From Marisimplicoccus sp965655775 (lineage in GTDB: Bacteria > Bacteroidota > Bacteroidia > Flavobacteriales > Flavobacteriaceae): 59,756 nt of DNA. The notes under the pieces were generated by a model, which saw nothing but the letters and a program-made list of their open reading frames with translations, had not been told where the DNA came from and made no database searches. The first letter of the stretch is position 1. Each line of letters begins with the position of its first letter. This document shows, one piece after another, positions 1 to 7,564 of the stretch. The stretch lies in NCBI GenBank assembly GCA_965655775.1, contig CBFHHV010000006.1, forward strand, positions 1 through 59,756, in the 5' to 3' direction. Both the position numbers and the translations under genes were made by a program.

Positions 1-150
1 GAGGCTCCTGCTGAAGAAGCACCTGCTGAAGAAGCACCTGCTGAAGAGGCTCCTGCTGAAGAAGCACCTGCTGAAGAAGCACCTGCTGAAGAGGCTCCTG
101 CTGAAGAAGCACCTGCTGAAGAGGCTCCTGCTGAAGAGGCTCCTGCTGAA
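1..150 (+). repeat. Tandem 15-bp repeat (10 copies) coding EAPAE
   Basis: Ten in-frame 15-bp units run from base 1 to 150. They occur in two synonymous versions: A, GAGGCTCCTGCTGAA, and B, GAAGCACCTGCTGAA. The order is A B B A B B A B A A, so bases 1-45 and 46-90 are identical 45-bp blocks. The array may continue to the left of the window. Confidence 0.9.
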
Positions 151-180
151 GAAGATAGTGATTCTCAACAAGACAAGTAG
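1..180 (+). CDS. rpsP: 30S ribosomal protein S16, C-terminal tail (partial, 5' end outside window)
   Basis: The frame is open from base 1 and stops at TAG 178-180. It encodes ten perfect EAPAE pentapeptides followed by EDSDSQQDK. No folded domain is visible, so the identity rests on context: a gene ending 6 bases before rimM is rpsP in most bacteria, and flavobacterial S16 proteins commonly carry an Ala/Glu/Pro-rich acidic tail after the conserved 80-residue domain. The tail is probably disordered and solvent exposed on the small subunit. The conserved S16 body lies upstream of the window. Another protein with an EAPAE tail cannot be excluded. Confidence 0.72.
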   Translation, partial: EAPAEEAPAEEAPAEEAPAEEAPAEEAPAEEAPAEEAPAEEAPAEEAPAEEDSDSQQDK

Positions 181-186
181 TTCCTC

Positions 187-702
187 ATGAACGTTAATCA
201 TGCAAAAATTGGAACTGTTGTTTCAAAACATGGTTATAATGGTGATATTAAAATTAATATATCATCATTTAATCTAAACAATTTCCGAGATCTAGCTCAC
301 CTTTTCATTGAATTAGATGGCAGCTTTATTCCTTTTTCAATTAATGAGATAAGATCATTCTCAAAAAATGTTTTAATAGTAAAACTAAAAGAGATAAACT
401 CTGAAAAGGAAGTTGATGAAATTATTCATAAAAACATTTATGTTGATTCTACTAAAATCGAATCTAAAAAAGATTCAGAATTATTTTATAACAATCTTAT
501 AAATTTTAATGTATTTAGGGATTCACAAAAAATTGGCACAATAGAAAATATTAATACTGACCTACCTCAACCTGTTTTCGAAATAAAATATAATTCAAGG
601 GTGGTTCTAATTCCAATTCATGAGGACTTAATAAATGAAATTGATAAAGAGAACAATATTATTCACTTAGATATTCCCGATGGATTATTAGAAATTATTT
701 AA
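187..702 (+). CDS. rimM: Ribosome maturation factor RimM
   Basis: A protein of 171 residues, the usual RimM length. RimM binds S19 in the 30S head and assists maturation of the 3' domain of 16S rRNA. The N-terminus GTVVSKHGYNGDIKI (about residues 9-23) matches the conserved RimM opening (G-x-I-x-x-x-H-G-x-x-G-E-v). The C-terminal half carries the PRC-barrel region with a VLIPIHEDLI-like strand and an IPDGLL ending typical of the family. ATG 187 follows the preceding stop by 6 bases, so it is translated with rpsP from one message, the standard rpsP-rimM arrangement. Confidence 0.93.
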   Translation: MNVNHAKIGTVVSKHGYNGDIKINISSFNLNNFRDLAHLFIELDGSFIPFSINEIRSFSKNVLIVKLKEINSEKEVDEIIHKNIYVDSTKIESKKDSELFYNNLINFNVFRDSQKIGTIENINTDLPQPVFEIKYNSRVVLIPIHEDLINEIDKENNIIHLDIPDGLLEII

Positions 703-718
703 TTGAATATTTAATTCA

Positions 719-726
719 TATTTTTG
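719..726 (+). promoter_or_regulatory. Bacteroidota -7 promoter box for the acyl-CoA dehydrogenase gene
   Basis: TATTTTTG matches the TAnnTTTG -7 consensus of Bacteroidota sigma-ABfr promoters. It lies in the 42-base gap after rimM, 18 bases before ATG 745. No clear TTTG is seen at -33. Confidence 0.5.
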
Positions 727-744
727 TAGTATAAGTTCCAAATT

Positions 745-1917
745 ATGCATGATAATTTTACATCTCCAGATTTCTATCAAATTGATGACCTACTTTCTGA
801 AGAACATAAGCTAATAAGAGAATCTACAAGACAATGGGTATCTAAATCCGTTTCTCCTATAATCGAGGATTATGCTCAAAAAGCTGAATTTCCAAAACAT
901 CTTATAAAAGAACTTGGAGAAATAGGTGCTTTTGGCCCATATATACCTCAAAAATATGGAGGGGCAGGGCTTGATCAAATTAGTTATGGTATCATGATGC
1001 AAGAGATTGAAAGAGGAGATAGCGGAATAAGATCTACAGCTTCTGTTCAATCTTCACTAGTCATGTATCCTATATGGAAATTTGGAAGTGAAGATCAAAA
1101 AGAAAAGTTTTTACCTAAACTAGCAACTGGGGAAATGATGGGGTGTTTTGGACTTACAGAGCCTGATCATGGATCTAATCCAGGTGGTATGATAACTAAT
1201 TTCAAAGACGATGGTGATCACGTAATATTAAATGGAGCTAAAATGTGGATTTCTAATTCACCATTTGCTGATATTGCTGTAGTATGGGCAAAAGATGAGA
1301 ATAAAAGAATTCATGGTGTAATTGTTGAAAGAGGCATGCAAGGCTTTTCAACTCCTGAAACTCATAATAAATGGTCACTTAGAGCCTCTTCTACTGGGGA
1401 GTTAATATTTGATAATGTCAGAGTACCAAAAGAAAACATTCTTCCAGGAAAATCTGGGCTAGGGGCACCACTTATGTGTCTTGATTCAGCAAGATATGGA
1501 ATATCATGGGGAGCTATTGGTATTGCAATGGATTGTTATAATACAGCATTAAAATATTCACTCGAAAGAGTTCAATTTGGGAAACCTATTGCAGCTAAAC
1601 AACTTCAACAAAAAAAGTTAGCTGAAATGTTGACTGAAATTACAAAGGCTCAATTATTATCATGGAAATTGGGAAAGCTTAAAAATGATGATAAAGCATC
1701 CTCGGCTCAAATTTCTCTTGCTAAGAGGAATAATGTAGATATGGCAATCAATATTGCAAGGGAGGCAAGACAAGTACTAGGTGGAATGGGGATTACAGGT
1801 GAATACAGTATAATGAGACATATGATGAATCTTGAATCGGTCATCACATATGAAGGTACTCATGATATACACCTCCTTATACTAGGTCATGATATAACTG
1901 GGCATAATGCCTTCTAG
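745..1917 (+). CDS. Glutaryl-CoA dehydrogenase-type acyl-CoA dehydrogenase
   Basis: A 390-residue FAD enzyme of the acyl-CoA dehydrogenase superfamily. It carries the FAD/acyl-CoA signature CFGLTEPDHGSNPGG, the central RYGISWGAIGIA segment, the FGKPIAAKQL loop, and the C-terminal LGGMGITGEYSIMRH stretch. The catalytic base is expected to be Glu370 in VITYEGTHDIH. These motifs resemble glutaryl-CoA dehydrogenase (GcdH) more than short-chain acyl-CoA dehydrogenases; GcdH oxidises and decarboxylates glutaryl-CoA to crotonyl-CoA in lysine and tryptophan breakdown. The substrate is inferred from family resemblance only. Its stop codon directly abuts that of the convergent TonB receptor gene. Confidence 0.88.
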   Translation: MHDNFTSPDFYQIDDLLSEEHKLIRESTRQWVSKSVSPIIEDYAQKAEFPKHLIKELGEIGAFGPYIPQKYGGAGLDQISYGIMMQEIERGDSGIRSTASVQSSLVMYPIWKFGSEDQKEKFLPKLATGEMMGCFGLTEPDHGSNPGGMITNFKDDGDHVILNGAKMWISNSPFADIAVVWAKDENKRIHGVIVERGMQGFSTPETHNKWSLRASSTGELIFDNVRVPKENILPGKSGLGAPLMCLDSARYGISWGAIGIAMDCYNTALKYSLERVQFGKPIAAKQLQQKKLAEMLTEITKAQLLSWKLGKLKNDDKASSAQISLAKRNNVDMAINIAREARQVLGGMGITGEYSIMRHMMNLESVITYEGTHDIHLLILGHDITGHNAF

Positions 1918-4269
1918 TTAAAAGTCAAAGACAAATCCAATACTTGGTATTAATGAATTCCTATTATCACTAATTACTTCAATTAGATTCCTAGGGTCAA
2001 CAATATTTAAGTTTCCATCTCTTTGAAGTCCATATTCGGGTGGAACTGGAATCTCATCCATCAAAAGATTCTCAATATCAATGTAGAAATTCATGGATGT
2101 TGATTTAAAATTCCATCTCTTATCAACTCTAACATCTAACTTCGTAAAATCATTCAAATAATAATTTCCAAGTTGCGAATAATCAAAAATAATCTCTGGA
2201 TAAGACTGTGTGCTTGATACTATATCTACTGGAGAATATGGAGTTTTTCCAGTAAATTTAATTTTAGTACTTAGTTCCCAATTCTTTTTTAGCTTATAGC
2301 CTCCAGTAAAAGAGAGTAAGTGTCTATTATCCCAGACAGAAGGAAGATAGATTTTATCTAATCCGGAGAACTTACTATAAAAGAAAGTATACGAAAGTAT
2401 TCCGTAAAAATTGTCTTTCAATTTTTGTTGGTAAAGAAATTCTAAACCATATGATTTCCCTTTACCAATTGTTAGGATCTCTTCATTACCAAGAACTTCA
2501 AAGTCAGCCCCCTTGTTTGCTAAAGATACACCGTCAACTTTTGATACTGGATAATTGTTATATTTTTTATAAAAGGCCTCAAAAGTAAATCTTGAAGATT
2601 TTGTCCAATTAAATTCAAAACCTCCAACAATATGATCACTCCTGGTATATTTAGTGCTTTTATTTAAAAATACATTATCAAAGTTTTTGAATCCTAAAGA
2701 GGTGTATGTTGGAATTTTAAAGTATCTACCTGTGGCAAAATTAAATTTCCATTTTTTATCTTCTGATATTATTAGTGAAAGTGCTAACCTTGGAGATAAA
2801 TTTTCAAAAATATTATTCTCTTGTGTAAAATTATCTTGGTCTAATCTTACACCCAATGATAATCCAAGCTTATCATCAATAAATGTGCTATTTGATTTTA
2901 GAAAAAGACCATATTTTACAAAATCTATTTTAGTATTATAATCTGTGTTATAAAATTCAAACTGAGTGTTATTCTGATAGTTTGAGAATTGTATATTACC
3001 CCCATAAGAAAATTTTAAATTTTCACTTTTTTGATTACTAATAAATCTAATTTTTGTTTCATCTTCACTGGATATATTAGAAAATGAAGGATTTGATTTA
3101 GAAATGTTATTTTTGAATCTTTCAAAATTATTTTCTAGCCTGTTATTGCTAATCGATAGATTAAAAAACCCATTTTTATTTTTATAAATTCTCTTCCAAG
3201 AAACACCAAATGTTCTAGATTTTTGGTTAATTATAGGAAGTTGTTCTATTTGAGATTCATTTTCGAAATCAAATTCATCAGCCTCATTAATAGTGATCTC
3301 ATCTATTGAGCCAATCCCTATAAAATTTATATGATTAAAATCATCTATTTTATGTGTTATTTTCATCTGATAATCCCAGTAATCAGGTAAAAAAGAAAAA
3401 CCAAATGCTTTAAAAATAAATTGTAAATAACTCCTTCTAATTGAAAAGATAAAAGATGTGTCTTCATTACTGAACAACTTTAATGGACCTTCAAAAGTTA
3501 AACCAGCTTCACTTGATCCTACTCTAAAGTTTCCTGAAACTTTATCAATATTTGCGTCTTTTTGTTCAAATGAAAGAACACCCGATAGGGCATTATCATA
3601 TTCTGCACCAAATGAAGAAGTTGAAAGAGTAACATCCTTTATAAACGATACGTTTATTAATCCAACTGGGCCTCCTGAGCTTCCTTGAGTACTAAAATGA
3701 TTTATATTAGGTATTTCAATCCCATCAATATAGTATACAGTTTCATTAGGACCTCCACCTCTTATAATTATATCATTTCTGAAGCCACCTATTGATGGTG
3801 ATATTCCAGGTAGACTTTGAATTACTCTGGTAATATCATTATTTCCTCCAGGATAAGTTTCTATCTCAACAGCTGAAAATGTTTGAGTTGAGAGAGGTGT
3901 CTCTAAAGAGGTTTTAAATGGTGATTCTACTACAATTATTTCATCAAGTTCCTCTGATGAAGGATTTAGTCCATACTGCAAAGATTGATTTCCCGCTGAT
4001 TTAACTATTACATTATATAATGTAAGAGTTTTAAAGCCTATAAAACTGGCCTTAACATTATAACTTGATGTGGGTACATCATTAATTTCAAAAAACCCTT
4101 CACTATTAGTTATTGCAAAAAAGTCAGAATTTTCAACTTGAATTGTTACACCTTCAAGGAATAGTCCAGTCTCATTATCAAAAACTTTACCTGAGATAGT
4201 TCCTAGATTTTGAGAATGTAGGCTTACTGATATAAATAGTAAACAAAAAATTAAAAGCTGTCTCTTCAT
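1918..4269 (-). CDS. TonB-dependent outer membrane receptor with carboxypeptidase-regulatory-like N-terminal domain
   Basis: A 783-residue outer membrane protein. A signal peptide (about 1-19, ending SLHSQ) is followed by a CarboxypepD_reg-like beta-sandwich (about 22-110, GTISGKVFDNETGLFLEGV), a plug domain (about 130-240, with IIIRGGGPNETVYYIDGIEIP), and a beta-barrel ending in GFVFDF with a terminal phenylalanine. Such receptors import ligands using TonB energy. The protein is shorter than typical SusC (about 1000 residues) and no SusD partner lies nearby, so a siderophore, cofactor or small-molecule ligand is as likely as a glycan; the substrate cannot be read. The start codon abuts the stop of the upstream isomerase-like gene, indicating one operon. 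Confidence 0.9.
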   Translation of the reverse strand: MKRQLLIFCLLFISVSLHSQNLGTISGKVFDNETGLFLEGVTIQVENSDFFAITNSEGFFEINDVPTSSYNVKASFIGFKTLTLYNVIVKSAGNQSLQYGLNPSSEELDEIIVVESPFKTSLETPLSTQTFSAVEIETYPGGNNDITRVIQSLPGISPSIGGFRNDIIIRGGGPNETVYYIDGIEIPNINHFSTQGSSGGPVGLINVSFIKDVTLSTSSFGAEYDNALSGVLSFEQKDANIDKVSGNFRVGSSEAGLTFEGPLKLFSNEDTSFIFSIRRSYLQFIFKAFGFSFLPDYWDYQMKITHKIDDFNHINFIGIGSIDEITINEADEFDFENESQIEQLPIINQKSRTFGVSWKRIYKNKNGFFNLSISNNRLENNFERFKNNISKSNPSFSNISSEDETKIRFISNQKSENLKFSYGGNIQFSNYQNNTQFEFYNTDYNTKIDFVKYGLFLKSNSTFIDDKLGLSLGVRLDQDNFTQENNIFENLSPRLALSLIISEDKKWKFNFATGRYFKIPTYTSLGFKNFDNVFLNKSTKYTRSDHIVGGFEFNWTKSSRFTFEAFYKKYNNYPVSKVDGVSLANKGADFEVLGNEEILTIGKGKSYGLEFLYQQKLKDNFYGILSYTFFYSKFSGLDKIYLPSVWDNRHLLSFTGGYKLKKNWELSTKIKFTGKTPYSPVDIVSSTQSYPEIIFDYSQLGNYYLNDFTKLDVRVDKRWNFKSTSMNFYIDIENLLMDEIPVPPEYGLQRDGNLNIVDPRNLIEVISDNRNSLIPSIGFVFDF

Positions 4270-5187
4270 TTATGAGTTTAGAGCTTTTTTACAATATTCA
4301 AGGCATTTTTTAACTTCTTTAACTCTATTTGATCCCTCAGGAATCCTGTATTCAAGTTCTACAGTAGCAGTAAATTTATATGAGTTATCTCTCATTAACC
4401 TAAGAACTTTATCTATTGGTGTGTCTCCAAAACCCCATATTTGATTATCACTTACACCTGGGTTCGCAATTTTTCCGTACTGCCTGTCTTTTAAATGAAG
4501 ACTGCATATTTTTTTGTGATTATTCTTTATAAATTCTATTAGAGACTCTCTTGTATTACCTCTAACATTTATATAGTGTCCAATATCTAAATTTATAAAG
4601 TTTCTTTTTGATGAACTAAGAGCATAATCCCATGCTTTGTCAGTAGCCGCCTTATTTGACCCAATATTATTACTATGTGCATGATAACCTACTTTAACCT
4701 TGTGTTTTTCAGCAAAATAATTAACTCTATCAACATCCTCATTATCCAGTAACTCGTTCATTAGAAAGTCTGCTCCTAATGCTTTTGTTGCTCTCATAGC
4801 ATATTCAATCTCACCATCTGTATTTCCAGAGCTTATACATCTAGGCTTATAGGCAAAAATATTAATCCCATTATCGTTAAAAAACTTTCTCATACTCTTG
4901 AGTTGCTTATTTGTAACATTCTCTCTCCAATTAGCATGTGATCTTCTAGATCTTGGGATTCCCAATGTTTTTTCTATGTGATTACCCATTAATTCAATAT
5001 TATCTATACCAGCATCTAAACAATTTTGGACTATAACATTTGCCTGTTCTGAACCTGTATTAAATGAATAAGTAATTACCGATATATCAACACCACTTAT
5101 ATCATTAATTATTGGACTAAAATTATAATTTAACGCTCCTATTGTAAATAAAGAGGATTTTTTAATAAAGCTTCTTCTTGAATTCAT
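4270..5187 (-). CDS. Tat-exported sugar phosphate isomerase/epimerase-like TIM-barrel protein
   Basis: A 305-residue protein of the xylose-isomerase-like TIM barrel family (AP endonuclease 2 fold). The N-terminus NSRRSFIKKSS followed by a short hydrophobic stretch is a twin-arginine signal, so it is probably exported folded, with its metal, to the periplasm. Candidate metal and active-site residues lie in NIELMGNH, VGYHAHSNN, NLDIGHYINVRG, SLHLKDRQ and ATVELEYR. Family members isomerise or epimerise sugars or inositols; the substrate is unknown. It is the first gene of a two-gene operon with the TonB receptor, which suggests a shared role in uptake and periplasmic processing of one ligand. 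Confidence 0.8.
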   Translation of the reverse strand: MNSRRSFIKKSSLFTIGALNYNFSPIINDISGVDISVITYSFNTGSEQANVIVQNCLDAGIDNIELMGNHIEKTLGIPRSRRSHANWRENVTNKQLKSMRKFFNDNGINIFAYKPRCISSGNTDGEIEYAMRATKALGADFLMNELLDNEDVDRVNYFAEKHKVKVGYHAHSNNIGSNKAATDKAWDYALSSSKRNFINLDIGHYINVRGNTRESLIEFIKNNHKKICSLHLKDRQYGKIANPGVSDNQIWGFGDTPIDKVLRLMRDNSYKFTATVELEYRIPEGSNRVKEVKKCLEYCKKALNS

Positions 5188-5218
5188 AATAATGTTAATA
5201 ATTAATGTTAGTTTTTTT

Positions 5219-5234
5219 TTAAGTTGATACTTAA
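5219..5234. promoter_or_regulatory. Perfect inverted repeat in divergent intergenic region
   Basis: TTAAGT-TGAT-ACTTAA, a 6-bp palindrome with a 4-base centre, lies between the divergent isomerase-like and HAD genes. It follows a run of nine T on the plus strand, so it is not arranged as a terminator. It may be an operator, but palindromes in AT-rich DNA arise easily by chance. Confidence 0.25.
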
Positions 5235-5276
5235 CTTTAAATATAATTAAATAGTTTTTTAATATTAGGTCTTAAA

Positions 5277-5921
5277 ATGATAAAAGGAGTGATTTTCGAT
5301 ATGGATGGAACTATCGTTGATAGCTTACCATATCATTATGAAGCGTGGAAAATTTTTTTTAATGAAAATAAAGTTGAAAATTTTTCAGAGAAATTGAAAG
5401 ATTATAAAGGTGGTGGAACTCTTGATTTAATGACTGCTGTTTATGGTGATAAGTATTCAAGGAAAGAATTAAAAATTATGACTGATGATAAAGAGATAAT
5501 CTTCAGAGAAATCTATAAAAATAATGTAGTTCCAATTGCGGGTTTTATGGAGATGTTTGAATTAATTAAATCTAAAAAAATTTTAGTTGGTATTGCAAGT
5601 AATGCTATAAGGAAGAATGTTAAAATGATCCTAAGTGAATTAAAAATATATGAAGAGTTTGATAGTATTATTTGTGGAGATGAAGTAAGAAAAGGTAAAC
5701 CGGATCCTGAAATGTTTAATGAAACTGTTGATAGATTCAATTTGAAAAAAGAAAAGTGTCTAATTTTTGAAGATTCAGTAGAGGGTGTGACAGCCGCAGC
5801 TAATTCGAAAGTGGGTGTAATTGGTGTAAGTTCAAGTACTTCAGGAAAAATCCTTATTGATAAAGGCTGTAAAACAACTATTGATAATTATTTAAATTTT
5901 GACATGTCAATTTATGGATAA
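5277..5921 (+). CDS. HAD-superfamily phosphatase/phosphoglucomutase-like hydrolase
   Basis: A 214-residue HAD subfamily I protein. Motif I is DMDGT, with nucleophile Asp8 and acid/base Asp10. Motif II is Ser108 in GIASNA, motif III Lys141 in KGKPDP, and motif IV FEDSVEGV with Asp166. An alpha-helical cap lies between motifs I and II, as in beta-phosphoglucomutase and the phosphoglycolate or sugar phosphatases. These enzymes hydrolyse or move phosphate on small metabolites in the cytoplasm. The exact substrate cannot be told. The gene stands alone, divergent from the isomerase-like gene and ending 8 bases before the convergent photolyase gene. Confidence 0.85.
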   Translation: MIKGVIFDMDGTIVDSLPYHYEAWKIFFNENKVENFSEKLKDYKGGGTLDLMTAVYGDKYSRKELKIMTDDKEIIFREIYKNNVVPIAGFMEMFELIKSKKILVGIASNAIRKNVKMILSELKIYEEFDSIICGDEVRKGKPDPEMFNETVDRFNLKKEKCLIFEDSVEGVTAAANSKVGVIGVSSSTSGKILIDKGCKTTIDNYLNFDMSIYG

Positions 5922-5929
5922 CATATATC

Positions 5930-7378
5930 TTATTTATTAACATGTTTTTCTAAAATTTTTGTTGCATTAATTTTACTCTTGGTACTCTTTCTAATCTTCC
6001 AAATTTCATCTAAAGCTTTTTTTCTTGATAAATCTATATCAATAATTGGATAAGGATAATCCTTGCCTATGAAAAAATCATACATTTCTTGTTCAATCTT
6101 TGTCATTTTCCATGGTTCGTGAACATACTCTGGAGGAATGTATTTGAGTTCAGTAACCCACTTTTTTATGAATTCACCTTTAGGGTCTAAATCCATAGAG
6201 TTTTTCACAGGATTGTAAATTCTTACAGTATTAATCCCTGTAACAGCAGATTGCATCTGAATTTGTGAATAGTGAATACCCGGTTCATAATCAAGAAATT
6301 TCTTAGCTAAATGATGACTAAAATATTTCCAATCTTGCCATAGATTAAATGCAGCAAAAGATACTATCATTGCCCTCATTCTAAAATTAAGATAACCTGT
6401 TTGATCTAGACATCGCATACAAGCGTCAACTATAGGTATACCTGTGCTACCATCTCTCCACTTTTTAAGTAAATTTTCATCGTGATTTAAACGAATTGAG
6501 TCATAAGCTCTATTAATATTTTCAAATTCCATTGAGGGCTCATCATCAAATTTTTGCATAAAATGGCATCTCCATTGAAGTCTTGACAAAAAATTTGTAA
6601 TATCTCTATTTTTTGATGATTTATTAAAAAAATGATAAACTTGTTTTGATGATAAATTACCATAGGTTATGTAAGGAGATAGTCTACTACAGGATATTCT
6701 GCTCTCATTGGGTCTACTTATATTTTTTGTATAACCAATATGTCTAGATTTTTGAAAAGATTTTATATACATCCAGGCATATGACTCACCGCCTGGTTGA
6801 AAGTTTTTATCAAATTCATGTTTTGAGTCAAAAAGTTTAATCTTTGATGGAATTTTTACATTTTGTTTATTTATTGAATCCAAATCAGTGACTACAATTT
6901 CCAATTTCATCTCTTCAATCCACTTCTTTTTCCAATTTTTTCTTGTTTTTAAGCCTCTTATTACTCCATTGGTTTTACTCTGAATCCAATTTATATTTTT
7001 ACTTCGAAAAAATTGTGCTATTTTTTTATCTCTTGAGTAACTCAGATTATTACCAATTTCTTGATATGATAACACATTTTTTATTTTATAAGTTTTAGAG
7101 ATTTCCTCAAAAAAATCTAAAGCCTCACAATTAACACATTTAATATCTAAAGAAAATTTTTTGAGTCTGTTTTCAATATCAACTATTGACTCTTGAATAA
7201 ATCTAATATGACGCTTATCACAATCAGGTGAATCAATGATTGATGGTTCAAATATGTATACAAACAATGTTTGATTACCTGATTTTGATGCAAATTCAAG
7301 AGATTTATTGTCTAAGGTTCTAAGGTCTTTCTTAAACCAGACAATATCAAGGTCAGTATGTTTTTTATTAAGGGGCAT
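5930..7378 (-). CDS. Cryptochrome/deoxyribodipyrimidine photolyase family protein
   Basis: A 482-residue flavoprotein. The N-terminal Rossmann-like antenna domain begins DIVWFKKDLRTLDN. The C-terminal FAD domain contains GGESYAWMYI, SRLSPYITYGNLSSKQVY, QWRCHFMQKF, GIPIVDACMRCLDQTGYLNFRMR (in two parts) and YEPGIHYSQIQMQ. Photolyases use blue light to split cyclobutane pyrimidine dimers; cryptochrome-like members may be sensors instead. The frame is open further upstream, but those codons lie inside tRNA-Leu, so ATG 7378 is chosen. That start lies only 9 bases after the tRNA 3' end, with no terminator or separate promoter visible, so the gene is probably transcribed with the tRNA. Confidence 0.87.
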   Translation of the reverse strand: MPLNKKHTDLDIVWFKKDLRTLDNKSLEFASKSGNQTLFVYIFEPSIIDSPDCDKRHIRFIQESIVDIENRLKKFSLDIKCVNCEALDFFEEISKTYKIKNVLSYQEIGNNLSYSRDKKIAQFFRSKNINWIQSKTNGVIRGLKTRKNWKKKWIEEMKLEIVVTDLDSINKQNVKIPSKIKLFDSKHEFDKNFQPGGESYAWMYIKSFQKSRHIGYTKNISRPNESRISCSRLSPYITYGNLSSKQVYHFFNKSSKNRDITNFLSRLQWRCHFMQKFDDEPSMEFENINRAYDSIRLNHDENLLKKWRDGSTGIPIVDACMRCLDQTGYLNFRMRAMIVSFAAFNLWQDWKYFSHHLAKKFLDYEPGIHYSQIQMQSAVTGINTVRIYNPVKNSMDLDPKGEFIKKWVTELKYIPPEYVHEPWKMTKIEQEMYDFFIGKDYPYPIIDIDLSRKKALDEIWKIRKSTKSKINATKILEKHVNK

Positions 7379-7387
7379 AGTAAATAG

Positions 7388-7469
7388 TACTTCGGGTGGG
7401 AATCGAACCCACACTCCAGAAGGAACTGGATTTTGAATCCAGCGCGTCTACCAGTTTCGCCACCGAAGC
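7388..7469 (-). tRNA. tRNA-Leu (anticodon CAA)
   Basis: Read on the minus strand, the gene folds into a class II cloverleaf of 82 bases without encoded CCA. The acceptor arm GCTTCGG pairs with CCGAAGT (one G-U at the first position). The D arm contains AAACTGGTAGAC, the anticodon stem is CTGGA/TCCAG with loop TTCAAAA (anticodon CAA, reading UUG), then a long variable arm and T arm GTGGG-TTCGATT-CCCAC. The discriminator base is A. Confidence 0.95.
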
Positions 7470-7478
7470 TAAAGAGCT

Positions 7479-7486
7479 CAAAATTA
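7479..7486 (-). promoter_or_regulatory. -7 promoter box for tRNA-Leu and photolyase
   Basis: On the minus strand the sequence is TAATTTTG, matching TAnnTTTG. Its G lies 10 bases from the first base of mature tRNA-Leu, close to the spacing seen at tRNA-Gln (9 bases). Confidence 0.55.
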
Positions 7487-7544
7487 ATAAATTCCACTAT
7501 ATTAAATAATTTATAATAAAATTATACTGAACAATAATTATTTA

Positions 7545-7552
7545 TAAATTTG
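7545..7552 (+). promoter_or_regulatory. -7 promoter box for prs
   Basis: TAAATTTG matches TAnnTTTG and ends 12 bases before the TTG start of prs. Transcription would begin only a few bases before the start codon. No good -33 TTTG is seen. Confidence 0.5.
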
Positions 7553-7564
7553 CACTCCAATTAA

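Noticed and set aside
1..180. Tandem array as a CRISPR or non-coding satellite
   Set aside because: Units are directly contiguous without spacers, keep one reading frame, use synonymous codons and end in a stop codon next to rimM.
2654..2941. Plus-strand open frame inside the TonB receptor gene
   Set aside because: No recognisable domain or upstream signal; it is an antisense shadow of the receptor coding sequence. The same holds for the many other short frames opposite long genes.
7376..7414. N-terminal extension of the photolyase frame to 7414
   Set aside because: The extra 12 codons lie in the mature tRNA-Leu sequence on the same strand; ATG 7378 gives the normal family start.
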